From: Pseudomonadota bacterium
Lineage (GTDB): Bacteria > Pseudomonadota > Gammaproteobacteria > Pseudomonadales > Moraxellaceae
Direction of reading: 5' to 3'
Assembly: GCA_021781515.1 (NCBI GenBank)
Contig: JAJXWR010000010.1
Location: 1 to 46,809, forward strand
Length of the DNA stretch: 46,809 nucleotides
Below the pieces are notes generated by a model. That model worked only from the letters and a program-made list of their open reading frames with translations. It did not search any database and was not told where the DNA came from. The translations under genes and the position numbers were made by a program. Positions 29,087 to 41,013 of the stretch are shown piece by piece. Numbering within the stretch: position 1 is the stretch's first letter; every line of letters starts with the position of its first letter.

Positions 29087-30360
29087 AGCCTTGCGTGGCA
29101 CTGGTGGATTGTAATAATTTTTATGCCAGTTGTGAGAAACTGTTTCGGCCGGATTTGCAGGATGTGCCCTTGATCGTTCTCTCAAACAATGATGGCTGTG
29201 TGGTGGCGCGTTCCCGGGAAGCCAAGGCACTGGGGATCCGGATGGGGGTGCCTGTCTTTCAGATTCAGGAGGAAATTCGTCGGCATGGGATGGCGGTCTT
29301 TTCCTCCAATTATGCCCTGTATGCAGAGATTAGTGCACGGGTTATGCGTATTCTGGAGGATTGGGTGCCACGGATGGAAGTGTATTCGATTGATGAGGCG
29401 TTTCTAGATTTTTCCGGCATGCAGACGGATAGACAGCGCACGGACTATGGGCAACGGATGCGTCAGCAGATCCGGCAATGGACGGGTATAACCGTGTGTG
29501 TGGGCATAGCACCGACCAGGACGCTGGCCAAGATGGCTAATCTGGCGGCCAAACGTTATAAGGCGACCGGTGGGGTGGTCGATTTATGTGACCGGGCGCG
29601 TCAGCGACGGTTGATGTCCCTGTTGCCGGTGCATGAGGTGTGGGGGGTGGGTGACCGGTTAAGTCAGCGGTTGCAGGCGCTGGGCATACAGACGGCACTG
29701 GAACTGGCCGATTGTGCCCCTTCATGGATTCGTCAGCAGTTTTCGCTGACACTGGAGCGTACGGTACGGGAACTGAACGGGCAATCCTGTATTGCCTGGG
29801 AGGAAGGGCCTGTTCCCAAGCAACAGATTGTCTGCAGTCGGTCGTTTGGTCAGCGGGTCACCACCCGGGCGGCGATGCAGGCAGCGCTATGTGTCTACGT
29901 TTCTCGGGCGGCGGAAAAACTACGGCAGGAAAACCGGGAAGCGCAACGGCTGACGGTTTTTATCCGTACGGGGGCGTTTAATCCACAGGAACCCTACTAT
30001 GCCAATACGGCCAGCGGTGCTTTGCCGGTCCATTCTGCCGATACCCGGCACTTGCTGAAACTGGCGTTACGGTTACTGGAGGCGATCTGGCGTGAGGGAT
30101 TCCGCTATGCCAAGGCGGGAGTGATGTTGTCTGAGTTCCAAGAGCCGGGCCGTGGGACGCAGGATATGTTTGAGGAGGTGGCGGTACAGCAACGTTCTGT
30201 GCGGTTGATGCAGACCCTGGATCAGATCCGTCAGCGGGGATTGGGTCGGGTGTTTGTGGCGCGGCAGGGAACGCTGCAACAGCAATCATGGGCCATGCGA
30301 CGTGCTACGCTGTCACCGGCGTACACCACCCGCTGGAATGATATACCCCAGGTTTGCTGA
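29083..30360 (+). CDS. umuC: UmuC, DNA polymerase V catalytic subunit
   Basis: Y-family polymerase of 425 aa for mutagenic lesion bypass. The N-terminal catalytic motif is [18 protein letters not shown] and the acidic pair lies in [10 protein letters not shown]. Downstream are [13 protein letters not shown], the HhH region ([17 protein letters not shown]) and the little-finger domain ([10 protein letters not shown]). Length equals E. coli UmuC within a few residues. It overlaps umuD by 4 bases. A chromosomal copy seems likely because the flanks are housekeeping genes. Confidence 0.95.
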   Translation: MKPCVALVDCNNFYASCEKLFRPDLQDVPLIVLSNNDGCVVARSREAKALGIRMGVPVFQIQEEIRRHGMAVFSSNYALYAEISARVMRILEDWVPRMEVYSIDEAFLDFSGMQTDRQRTDYGQRMRQQIRQWTGITVCVGIAPTRTLAKMANLAAKRYKATGGVVDLCDRARQRRLMSLLPVHEVWGVGDRLSQRLQALGIQTALELADCAPSWIRQQFSLTLERTVRELNGQSCIAWEEGPVPKQQIVCSRSFGQRVTTRAAMQAALCVYVSRAAEKLRQENREAQRLTVFIRTGAFNPQEPYYANTASGALPVHSADTRHLLKLALRLLEAIWREGFRYAKAGVMLSEFQEPGRGTQDMFEEVAVQQRSVRLMQTLDQIRQRGLGRVFVARQGTLQQQSWAMRRATLSPAYTTRWNDIPQVC

Positions 30361-30384
30361 AAGTGGGCATGGCCAGAAAGAAAG

Positions 30385-30639
30385 TTAGTAATGGTATCGG
30401 CACAGAGCAATCAGAACCGTATCGTCCTGAACGGAATAGACTAGTCGATGCTCCTCATCAATTCGACGGGACCAGAAACCAGACAGGTTATACCTGAGCG
30501 CTTCTGGCTTTCCAATACCCGCAAATGGCGAGCGTTGGATATCTCGCAATAGTGTGTTGATCCGCTTGAGTGAGCACTTGTTCTTGGCTTGCCAAAAAAG
30601 ATAATCTTCCCAAGCCTGATCCGAGAACTTAATCGGCAT
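30385..30639 (-). CDS. yoeB: YoeB family mRNA-cleaving toxin
   Basis: Ribosome-dependent mRNA endonuclease of 84 aa, RelE superfamily. The body DYLFWQAKNK, PFAGIGKPEALRYNLSGFWSRR and RLVYSV, with the C-terminal RYHY, matches E. coli YoeB including the catalytic terminal His-Tyr and the internal Glu and Arg. It starts at ATG 30639 (or TTG 30642), overlapping the antitoxin stop at 30629-30631 by about 11 bases, so toxin translation depends on the antitoxin message. Confidence 0.94.
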   Translation of the reverse strand: MPIKFSDQAWEDYLFWQAKNKCSLKRINTLLRDIQRSPFAGIGKPEALRYNLSGFWSRRIDEEHRLVYSVQDDTVLIALCRYHY

Positions 30640-30886
30640 CAAGCAGCTCTTTTGTTGTTCCGCCCTGCGCAGCCAATTGTTCGATAGATTCCATCAGGCG
30701 TTTGGCATTTTTCGGACTGCGCATCAGGTATGCGGTTTCTTCAAGTGCATTGAAGTCTTGCAACGACATCATGACGACGGGTTGTCCTGTTTGGCGGGTG
30801 ATGAGAATCGGTGTGCGATCATCTGTAACCTTGTTCATGATTTCTGCCAAATGCTGGCGAGTATGACTATAGGTTATGGCTTTCAT
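30629..30886 (-). CDS. yefM: YefM family antitoxin
   Basis: Phd/YefM antitoxin of 85 aa that binds YoeB and represses its own promoter. N-terminal DNA-binding fold MKAITYSHTRQHLAEIMNKV, then ILITRQTGQPVVMMSLQDF; the C-terminal part (about 55-85) should wrap the toxin. A strong AGGAGG precedes ATG 30886. A perfect inverted repeat lies 14 bases upstream. Confidence 0.94.
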   Translation of the reverse strand: MKAITYSHTRQHLAEIMNKVTDDRTPILITRQTGQPVVMMSLQDFNALEETAYLMRSPKNAKRLMESIEQLAAQGGTTKELLDAD

Positions 30887-30899
30887 GTCTGCCTCCTCT

Positions 30900-30919
30900 T
30901 TGTACCTAGGTTAGTACAA
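30900..30919. promoter_or_regulatory. YefM-YoeB operator palindrome
   Basis: TTGTAC and GTACAA are perfect 6-base arms around CTAGGTTA. Known yefM-yoeB operators contain TGTACA-type palindromes, and this one sits just before yefM where autorepression would act. Confidence 0.75.
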
Positions 30920-31231
30920 TGCTTGTGAAAAATCCAGTGATGCCGAATGACTGCCTTCAATTCCCAAGGTCATTAAGTTGATCATTGTTATCTTATTAAA
31001 TAAGGTACACTTTGTTGTCGAGATATTAAATCGGTCAGCAGCAATTCTAAATGTGGCTAAATGATTTTATCAGTAGTTGTGGTTTTTGCTGAACATTGGT
31101 GGTTAATGGATAAAGCAGGACTGTTTTTGGGCTGACACCATGACGCTCATGGCGAGTATCTTGTCGACCTCGCCCGAGGTTTGTCCTACGTCGATTACCA
31201 TGGAGTTTAAACTGTTACTGATACTAGTCCA
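30920..31231. other. Non-coding gap with several inverted repeats
   Basis: No convincing gene is present between yefM and the next promoter. Perfect short palindromes are CTTATTAAATAAG (30992-31004), CCATGACGCTCATGG (31138-31152) and CCTCGCCCGAGG (31168-31179), the last followed by TTTG. They could be hairpins of an unrecognised transcript or sites for regulators. Confidence 0.4.
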
Positions 31232-31259
31232 TTGTCCTGTTGGCAATTTTTGCTATAAT
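31232..31259 (+). promoter_or_regulatory. Strong promoter before the binding-protein gene
   Basis: TTGTCC (31232-31237) and a perfect TATAAT (31254-31259) are 16 bases apart, with a TG one base before the -10 (extended -10). The resulting leader of about 105 bases is long for a simple transcript. Confidence 0.65.
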
Positions 31260-31372
31260 CCAGTTGATTTGATCCGTATATCAGTTTTGGTTTTTTGCAG
31301 GGTTGTCTGAAAATAGTGGCAGGACAGAATGTTGGTCTGCTGTCTGAATTGTGGTGAAAGGGGTGGTTTGGA

Positions 31373-32530
31373 ATGAAAGTAGCAGTGACGCTGATGAAAG
31401 GGTGGGTGGTTGTTGTATTTGTATTGTTGCAGGCCTGCCAGCCGTCAGGGAAGGACTCGGGGGTCGTCCTGTTGGGGCAGGCGTCGCCGTTGACCGGGCA
31501 GCAGGCGGCGATTGGCAAGGACAATGAGCATGGGGTCTCGCAGGCGATTGCGGAAATTAATGCGGCCCACTGGCGTATTGCCGGGCGGCCGCTGGTGCTG
31601 AAGCTGGATTCAGAGGATGATCAGGCGGATCCGCGCATGGCGACGCAGGTGGCACAGCGTTTTGTCGATGAGGGTGTTGTGGCTGTTATAGGGCATCTCA
31701 ATTCGGGTACCAGTATTCCGGCAGCGCGGATTTATGCGGCGGCGGGGATTCCCGAAATCTCGCCATCGGCAACCGCCGTCAAGCTGACGCAGCAAGGGTT
31801 TAAAACGACATTTCGGTTGATGGCCAACGATGCGCAGCAAGGGGCGGCGTTGGCTGACTATGCGACCGGGGCGTTGCATGCACTGCGACTGGCGGTGATT
31901 GATGATCGTACCGCTTATGGTCAAGGGCTGGCGGATCAGTTTGTGTTGCAGGCACAAAAAAAAGGGGCTGTCGTGGTGGCGCGGCAATATACGGATGATA
32001 AGGCGACTGATTTTACGGCCATTTTGACGCAGATTGCCGGGATGCATCCGGATTTACTGTTTTTCGGGGGGATGTATGGACAGGCGGCTCCGATGGTGGC
32101 TCAAATGGCGCACTTGGGTATGACCCAGAGGCTGTTGGGGGGAGATGGAATGCGGACTCCGGAATTTATCCATTTGGCGGGTGTGCATGCGGAAGGCCAG
32201 TTGGCTTCCAAACCCGGGGTGCCCATAGAATCCTTGCAAAAGGGCAAGGCGTTTGCGGCGGTGTTTGAGCAACGCTATGGCAAGATTCAGAATTATGCTC
32301 CTTATGCTTATGATGCTGTCTATGTGCTGGTGGCGGCCATGCAGGCCGCACAATCCACCCGTCCGGCTGATTTTTTGCCGTATCTGGCAAAAACGCATGA
32401 GTTCGATGGGGTTACAGGGAAAATCAGTTTTGATGCGCATGGGGATCTGGTTCGCGGGGCGGTAACGCTTTATCAGGTCCGGCAGGGGCAATGGATGCCA
32501 GTTAAAACGGTGATGGAAGCCAGTCAGTGA
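31373..32530 (+). CDS. Branched-chain amino acid type substrate-binding lipoprotein
   Basis: Periplasmic binding protein of the LivJ/LivK family (Peripla_BP_6), 385 aa. An N-terminal helix ends in lipobox LLQAC with Cys 22, so it should be membrane-anchored. Family motifs are LLGQASPLTGQQAAIGKDNEHG, AVIGHLNSGTSIPAARIYAAAGI (both quoted in part) and DDRTAYGQGLADQF. No permease or ATPase genes are adjacent, so its transporter is elsewhere or it is a sensor component. Ligand unknown; leucine, urea or amide binders share the fold. Its stop overlaps birA as GTGA. Confidence 0.85.
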   Translation: MKVAVTLMKGWVVVVFVLLQACQPSGKDSGVVLLGQASPLTGQQAAIGKDNEHGVSQAIAEINAAHWRIAGRPLVLKLDSEDDQADPRMATQVAQRFVDEGVVAVIGHLNSGTSIPAARIYAAAGIPEISPSATAVKLTQQGFKTTFRLMANDAQQGAALADYATGALHALRLAVIDDRTAYGQGLADQFVLQAQKKGAVVVARQYTDDKATDFTAILTQIAGMHPDLLFFGGMYGQAAPMVAQMAHLGMTQRLLGGDGMRTPEFIHLAGVHAEGQLASKPGVPIESLQKGKAFAAVFEQRYGKIQNYAPYAYDAVYVLVAAMQAAQSTRPADFLPYLAKTHEFDGVTGKISFDAHGDLVRGAVTLYQVRQGQWMPVKTVMEASQ

Positions 32531-33507
32531 CCGAGCAGGAATGGATGTTATTGCAGCAACTGAGTGGCTCAGTGCCTTGTTCGGGTGAAAAACTCGGGCA
32601 TGATCTGGGAATTACCCGGGCGGCGGTGTGGAAGATGGTGCAGGAATTGCGTCGGCAGGGGTTTGTCATTCGCAGCCATCCCGGACAGGGCTATTGTCTG
32701 CAATCACCGATGCAGTGGCTGCAGCCGTTAACGATTTCAGCGGCGCTGTGGCAAGCGGGCGTCCGTGTGCAGGTGCAGCGACAGACCACGTCGACCAATC
32801 AGGAGGTGTTGCAGGCATTTTCCAGGCAGGAGGGGCATGCACTGGCGGTGCTGGCGGAGCAGCAGACCGCTGGGCGCGGCCGGCGTGGACGCACCTGGCT
32901 ATCGCCACTGGCACAGAATTTTTATGGGAGTCTGGGCTGGCGCTTTGACAGGGCGGCCAGTGCCCTGGCCGGGCTCAGTCTGAGCATTGGTGTTGGAGTG
33001 GCAGAGGCGCTTGAGCCGTTGCTGGGCCGAAAACTGGGGTTGAAATGGCCCAACGACATTATACTGGAACAGGGGAAACTCGGCGGAATTCTTATCGAAC
33101 TGGCGGGAGATGCGTCTGGGCCTTGTGATGTGGTGATTGGTCTGGGTCTGAATCATCTGGGATTTGCCAGTGGAACGACGCCGGATCAGCCGTGTCGGCA
33201 GTTGCATGACTATTTGCAGATTGAGCGTACCGAATTGGCGGTGTTATTGCTGCGGGCGCTGGTGGACACGGTTCGGGTGTTTGAAGGCGAAGGACTTCCG
33301 GCATTTGCTGACGGATTTATACAACGGGATGTATTGTTGCATCAGCCGGTGTGTGTGCAACGGCAGGGGCAGGGGGATCTCTACGGATGGGGAAGTGGTA
33401 TTGCTGCAGACGGCAGTATGTTGCTGGAACGGCAAGGGCAGACTGTATTGATCAATAGTGGGGAGGTCAGTGTTCGTGTCGCTGCTGCTACTGGATTGGG
33501 GAAATAG
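32527..33507 (+). CDS. birA: Biotin-protein ligase / biotin repressor BirA
   Basis: Activates biotin and attaches it to carrier proteins; the N-terminal winged helix (GEKLGHDLGITRAAVWKMV) indicates it also represses biotin genes. The 326 aa protein has the ligase motif GRGRRGRTWLSP and KWPNDIILEQGKLGGILIE (catalytic Lys region), with an SH3-like C-terminal domain. It starts with GTG overlapping the preceding stop and ends 31 bases inside coaX. birA-coaX order is usual in Pseudomonas-like genomes; the lipoprotein gene in front is not. Confidence 0.94.
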   Translation: MTEQEWMLLQQLSGSVPCSGEKLGHDLGITRAAVWKMVQELRRQGFVIRSHPGQGYCLQSPMQWLQPLTISAALWQAGVRVQVQRQTTSTNQEVLQAFSRQEGHALAVLAEQQTAGRGRRGRTWLSPLAQNFYGSLGWRFDRAASALAGLSLSIGVGVAEALEPLLGRKLGLKWPNDIILEQGKLGGILIELAGDASGPCDVVIGLGLNHLGFASGTTPDQPCRQLHDYLQIERTELAVLLLRALVDTVRVFEGEGLPAFADGFIQRDVLLHQPVCVQRQGQGDLYGWGSGIAADGSMLLERQGQTVLINSGEVSVRVAAATGLGK

Positions 33508-34270
33508 TCGGCTGAAATGGGCTGAATATCATCAGGGACAACTGACGTCGGCGCAGGCGGTGGTGGTGCAGGAGGCATTGCCCGATGCACTGGGATGTCT
33601 GGAGGTTGAAGAAATATGGGCCGCCAGTGTGCGGGGCGCAGCAGCAGAAGCTAAAATGGCACAATGGTGTCGCCATCGTTGGGGAATAGAAATACGCTGG
33701 GCCCGTAGTAGTGCAGCATTGGCGGGCGTAGTCAATGCCTATGCCGAGCCGGAGCGGCTGGGGGTTGATCGCTGGCTGGCACTGCTGGCAGCGCATCGGC
33801 AGGTTCCCGGGCCTTTGCTGATTATAGATGCGGGGACGGCGGTGACGCTGGATGTGTTGACAGCGGCGGGAGTGCATATGGGCGGTTATATTTTACCGGG
33901 ATATCGCTTGATGCAGGCGGCTTTGGTGCAACAGACGGCGTTATTGGCCGGGGAATGGGCAGTGTCGCCGGTACTGGATCCTGCCTGTACGACGCAGCAA
34001 GCGATTGCACGGGGGATTCAACTGGCGGTGCTGGGTGGGGTTGAGCAGGCCAGCCGACAGGCTGAGCGGTTGTTGGTTCAGGATGTGGCGATAGAGGCAG
34101 GAGTCGGACTGCCGTTGCACTGGGTAATCACTGGAGGTGATGGTGCGTTGTTGCACCGACAGTCAGGTGTTGAGAGTCTGTGGCGACCTGATCTGGTGCT
34201 GGAAGGCTTGCTGCTCTGGGGACAGGAAGGTTCTGCTCGACTTGTCGGTCAGCAATCTTCGGGTAAATAA
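33476..34270 (+). CDS. coaX: Type III pantothenate kinase
   Basis: Phosphorylates pantothenate, the first step of coenzyme A synthesis, and is insensitive to CoA feedback. 264 aa. Motifs of the ASKHA fold: [12 protein letters not shown] at the start, [36 protein letters not shown] and ITGGDG. GTG 33476 puts LLLLDWGNS at the expected position, 9 bases after GGAGG (33462-33466); GTG 33470 is an alternative. The 5' end overlaps birA. Confidence 0.92.
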   Translation: MSLLLLDWGNSRLKWAEYHQGQLTSAQAVVVQEALPDALGCLEVEEIWAASVRGAAAEAKMAQWCRHRWGIEIRWARSSAALAGVVNAYAEPERLGVDRWLALLAAHRQVPGPLLIIDAGTAVTLDVLTAAGVHMGGYILPGYRLMQAALVQQTALLAGEWAVSPVLDPACTTQQAIARGIQLAVLGGVEQASRQAERLLVQDVAIEAGVGLPLHWVITGGDGALLHRQSGVESLWRPDLVLEGLLLWGQEGSARLVGQQSSGK

Positions 34271-34421
34271 TTGCAGAACAGGTTTAAAAAATGACAAATC
34301 TGCCTATACTACCCATTCATCTGGGGTCAATGGAATCAGCGTTGCACTGATAACACACCCAGTCAAGGGGCAGGTGCCTCTGTGCCTGTCTAATTCCTTC
34401 CTGAAGTCGGGAGATTTTTGC

Positions 34422-37759
<3,338 letters not shown>

Positions 37760-37797
37760 CCCCGGGCGGATGCCTGAAATCCAGCTGTTAATAACCG

Positions 37798-37822
37798 ACC
37801 CGGCTTTTGCCGGGTTTGTTAT
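37798..37822. terminator. Bidirectional terminator between fadA and the pabC-like gene
   Basis: ACCCGGC (37798-37804), loop TTTT, GCCGGGT (37809-37815), then TTGTTATT on the plus strand. On the minus strand the stem is followed by CGGTTATTAA, a poorer T-tract, so it serves fadA best. Confidence 0.85.
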
Positions 37823-38649
37823 TCTGGCCCTCTGCGCAGGCGGCAGCCGGCGTTGCTGGAGGGTACTGGGAGTGGTTGACGTAACGCATTCAGTGCCTGT
37901 TGCCATTGAGCGATGTCTGGGTGGCGCGGCAGGGGGGTGCCCGGCGGCAGGGACAATGCTTCCATGAGGCCGTGCAGTGCATTGACCGCCCAGACCGGGT
38001 GGTGGGTCAGGGTGTGCAGTTTGATGTTGCAGCAGCAGGTAGTGACCCCCAATTGCGCTGCCAGTTGCACAAGTAAAGGGAGTGTCGTACTGCTTAAGCG
38101 TTGCGGGTGCGGTGGCGGGTAGCACAGGGTGTCCTGTTGCCACCAGACCAGACTGGAGTATAAACCTTCCAGCACGTGCTCCTGTGCATCCACTAATACC
38201 GCCTCATCGGCACCGGCGGCCATGACCTCGCTGCGACATTCGGCAATACGCAGCAGATCCGGGCCTTTCAGGTGCGCCAGGGTTCGAGGGTCTGTAGTCC
38301 ATGGCAGTAGAGAGAGCGTCCGTTTTGCTGCGGGAGCGGCTCTGATTCTCAGGTAAAACTGGGGCAATGCGCTGGTGAGTGCCATTTCCAGCCGAGGAAA
38401 ATAGTGACCATGCAAAGGCAGTACAGCACTGATCTGTTCAAAAACCAGACCGGGTAAATGCTGTAGCGTTGCTGGCAAGTATAGGTTACAACTGCGTGTG
38501 AAACGGATTTTATGGGCATCCCACGCCCACAAGTGCCCGTTTTGTAGCAGCCAGGACTCTGCAATAAAGCAGGGAGGGGGGGGCGAATGACAGGAAATCC
38601 AGGCCGTGGAGTCCCATTGCCACAGTGGCCAGATGTCAGGGGCATCCAT
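37819..38649 (-). CDS. pabC: Class IV aminotransferase-fold protein, PabC-like
   Basis: Probable 4-amino-4-deoxychorismate lyase, releasing p-aminobenzoate and pyruvate with PLP. The 276 aa protein has the fold-IV signature ECRSEVMAAGADEAVLVDAQ followed by EGLYSSLVWW, and a candidate PLP lysine in HLKGPDLLRI. The usual Asn of the SN motif is replaced by Ser-Ser, and the N-terminus is diverged. Start ATG 38649 has GGAG upstream and overlaps the pabAB end by 14 bases, indicating an operon. The assignment rests largely on this context; a D-amino acid or branched-chain transaminase is less likely. Confidence 0.75.
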   Translation of the reverse strand: MDAPDIWPLWQWDSTAWISCHSPPPPCFIAESWLLQNGHLWAWDAHKIRFTRSCNLYLPATLQHLPGLVFEQISAVLPLHGHYFPRLEMALTSALPQFYLRIRAAPAAKRTLSLLPWTTDPRTLAHLKGPDLLRIAECRSEVMAAGADEAVLVDAQEHVLEGLYSSLVWWQQDTLCYPPPHPQRLSSTTLPLLVQLAAQLGVTTCCCNIKLHTLTHHPVWAVNALHGLMEALSLPPGTPLPRHPDIAQWQQALNALRQPLPVPSSNAGCRLRRGPE

Positions 38650-40774
38650 GCACAACTCCAGCAATGGCGGCAGGTTCTAAAGCAAACAGACGTAAAAACG
38701 GCTTTGCCTTGACGAGGGTTTCCTGAAACTCGGCATGGGGATCCGAATCTATAGTGATTGCACCACCAATACCGTAGCTCAGCGACTGTTGATGGACAAT
38801 CAGGGTGCGAATGATAATGTTCAGATTCATGCAACCCTGACTGGAGATATAGCCTAGGCACCCGGAGTAAATTCCCCGGGGGCTGGATTCCAGTTGATGC
38901 AGACGTTCGATACTGCGGCGTTTCGGTGCCCCTGTCATGGAACCTCCGGGGAAGAGGTGCCCCAGAATTTTCCAGGGAGAGAGTCCGGGGATACTTTGGC
39001 CTTCGATGCGGCTGATCATCTGATGCACGTGCGGAAAACTCTGGACAGTCTGTAGCTGCGGCACCTGAATACTGCCAGGTATGCAACAGTGTCCGAGGTC
39101 ATGACGCACCAGATCAACGATCATCAGATTTTCAGCCCGGTCTTTCAGGCTGAGAGACAGTTCTTGGGCCAGATGTTGATCCTGCAGCGGGTCGGGATGG
39201 CGCGGGCGGGTTCCCTTGATGGGTGAGGAACTCAGCCGACCATTACACTGACGACGAATGAACTGTTCAGGCGAGGCGCAGAGCAGGTGCGTATCCGCAA
39301 AACGCAGGTAGGCCGCATAAGGAACGCCAGTCAGTTGGCGCAATTGCAGATACAGGCAGAGCGGATCGGCGTTACATTCAGCAAGAATCTGATTGGTGAG
39401 GCAAAGTTCATAAGAATCACCGGCCCGCAGGGTGTCCTGTGCTTGCTGGATCAACTGCAGATAATGCGCTTGATCGTGGCGCAGGCGCAGGTGATGCAGC
39501 AAAGGTGGCGGAACCACGGGCGGATGTTCAGGAAGCGCAGGCAGGTCGTGCAGGCGTTGGCTGACTTCCTGCGCCCAGCGGTGATCGGGTTGTTGCGGAT
39601 CTTCGGCCCAGAGTATATCCAGCGTCTGGCATTCATGATCAATAATCAGCGCCCGGTCACACCAAATCCATTGGGCATCGGGAGCGGCGGAGGGCATGGC
39701 CATGACCATCTCAGGGGGCGGGGTATTGGCAGAGGCAACGATCTCCTGGTGCATTTCATACCCCAGGTAGCCGACCCACCCCAGATAAAAATCACAGGTC
39801 AGTGTGCACTTCTGGGTATCGGAAAGGTGGAGCACTGGGGACTGCTGATCCATCCATTCCAGAAACGAGGTGTGGGGTGGAAGTTGCTGTTGCTGCTCAG
39901 GCACGGAAGAATCTTGGAGACGGCACTGCCACAGGGTACGAGTGGCTTGCTCATAGCGCACGCTCAGGCAAAAAGGCCCGGAGGCATCCCCCATGATGGA
40001 AAAACGCTGCGCCTGCCCGGTCCCTGCCGGACTGTCCAGCCAGAAAGCGGTGCTGGATTGGCTGTACAGGCGTTGAAAGATACTGGCGGCAGGTTGAGGC
40101 AACGGGATTTGCTGATGCCTGAGACACAGGGGGGGACGTGAAGCCGCAACAGGAAGGGAGGGGGCAGGGATAATGTTGAGCTGAGCAGGTGACGCCAGAC
40201 TTTGGTGCCGGCCGACATGGAGAAAATTTTGCAATAGACGTTCTCCATTTACCGTGGCAATCGATTCGGGGTGAAACTGCACACCCCAGCGCGGAAGATG
40301 GCGGTGGCTGACCGCCATCAGTATCCCCTCTGTGGTGTATGCATGAGCCTGTAATGAGTCGGGCAGTTGCTCAACCGCCAGCGAATGATAACGCACCACG
40401 GGCCAGGGATCAGGGAGTCCGTTAAACAGCAGGGAATGGTCGTGATGGATGGCGCTCAGGCGACCGTGGGCCGGGGGGACACGCACGATGGACGCCCCTT
40501 CATGCAGGCAAAGGCCCTGAAAACCCAGACAGACGCCGAGTAGGGGCTTGGTGTAGTGGGCCAGCACCGATCGACTGAAGGCAAAATCCTCAGGGTGAGC
40601 CGGGTGCCCAGGACCTGGAGACAGGATGATACAATCGAAGGCATCAATTAACTCCAGCGTGAGCAGCGGATCATCGTGCGCATGGATGACAGGCATGCAA
40701 CCGACAATTTTTGCCAGCAGATGTGCGAGATTCATGGTAAATGAATCATAATGATCCAGAATCAGTATATTCAT
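38636..40774 (-). CDS. pabAB: Fused aminodeoxychorismate synthase PabA-PabB
   Basis: Single 712 aa chain for both ADC synthase subunits, supplying p-aminobenzoate for folate. Residues 1-190: class I glutamine amidotransferase with LSPGPGHP, catalytic Cys in LGVCLGFQGL and FHPES. Residues about 240-700: chorismate-using domain with PIKGTRPR, the Lys diagnostic of PabB rather than anthranilate synthase (Ala), plus GGSMTGAPKRR and YSGCLGYIS. E. coli encodes these as two genes; fusions are known in actinobacteria, plants and some others. ATG 40774 gives the canonical MNILILDHYDSFT. The upstream 43 in-frame codons are AT-rich and not domain-like. Confidence 0.92.
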   Translation of the reverse strand: MNILILDHYDSFTMNLAHLLAKIVGCMPVIHAHDDPLLTLELIDAFDCIILSPGPGHPAHPEDFAFSRSVLAHYTKPLLGVCLGFQGLCLHEGASIVRVPPAHGRLSAIHHDHSLLFNGLPDPWPVVRYHSLAVEQLPDSLQAHAYTTEGILMAVSHRHLPRWGVQFHPESIATVNGERLLQNFLHVGRHQSLASPAQLNIIPAPSLPVAASRPPLCLRHQQIPLPQPAASIFQRLYSQSSTAFWLDSPAGTGQAQRFSIMGDASGPFCLSVRYEQATRTLWQCRLQDSSVPEQQQQLPPHTSFLEWMDQQSPVLHLSDTQKCTLTCDFYLGWVGYLGYEMHQEIVASANTPPPEMVMAMPSAAPDAQWIWCDRALIIDHECQTLDILWAEDPQQPDHRWAQEVSQRLHDLPALPEHPPVVPPPLLHHLRLRHDQAHYLQLIQQAQDTLRAGDSYELCLTNQILAECNADPLCLYLQLRQLTGVPYAAYLRFADTHLLCASPEQFIRRQCNGRLSSSPIKGTRPRHPDPLQDQHLAQELSLSLKDRAENLMIVDLVRHDLGHCCIPGSIQVPQLQTVQSFPHVHQMISRIEGQSIPGLSPWKILGHLFPGGSMTGAPKRRSIERLHQLESSPRGIYSGCLGYISSQGCMNLNIIIRTLIVHQQSLSYGIGGAITIDSDPHAEFQETLVKAKPFLRLFALEPAAIAGVVHGCP

Positions 40775-40801
40775 CACGTCGGTACCGTTGAGCCAATTAA
40801 T

Positions 40802-40849
40802 ATATCGAAAATATATCAAAAAGATATCGAAACAAAAATATATCAAAAA
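40802..40849. repeat. AT-rich iterated repeats upstream of pabAB
   Basis: Four ATATC boxes followed by RAAA start at 40802, 40813, 40824 and 40840. They build two imperfect copies of one unit: 40802-40822, and 40824-40849 with a five-base insertion (CAAAA region). The first three boxes are 11 bases apart, so they face the same side of the helix. They lie 28 bases upstream of the pabAB start. Confidence 0.75.
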
Positions 40850-40934
40850 TAGTGCTCTCGTGGCACGGGAGAGACTGTCAATGCTTGAGGTAGTGTAAAA
40901 CAACAGAGAAGGCTTGGAAGTAAAGCGGATAATT

Positions 40935-40963
40935 TTTGTTCAGGTGAACAAATAATCATTATC
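40935..40963. promoter_or_regulatory. Palindrome overlapping a Fur-like box before the TonB receptor
   Basis: TTTGTTCA-GG-TGAACAAA (40935-40952) has perfect 8-base arms. It overlaps TGAACAAATAATCATTATC (40945-40963), which agrees with the 19-base Fur consensus at 13 of 19 positions, including the last ten. The site is about 50 bases before the receptor gene. Iron control would fit a TonB-dependent transporter, but the separate palindrome suggests a second regulator. Confidence 0.55.
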
Positions 40964-41013
40964 TTTCCCCCGGAAAATCATGGTTAAATAACCGGTTGAG
41001 ATAAAATTGCCAA

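Noticed and set aside
34282-34310. fadB promoter from TATACT at 34305
   Set aside because: No acceptable -35 hexamer lies 16-18 bases upstream; TGACAA at 34292 is too close. No FadR or PsrA site was recognised.
40775-40903. 43-codon N-terminal extension of pabAB
   Set aside because: It translates the AT-rich repeat region; the amidotransferase fold begins exactly at ATG 40774.
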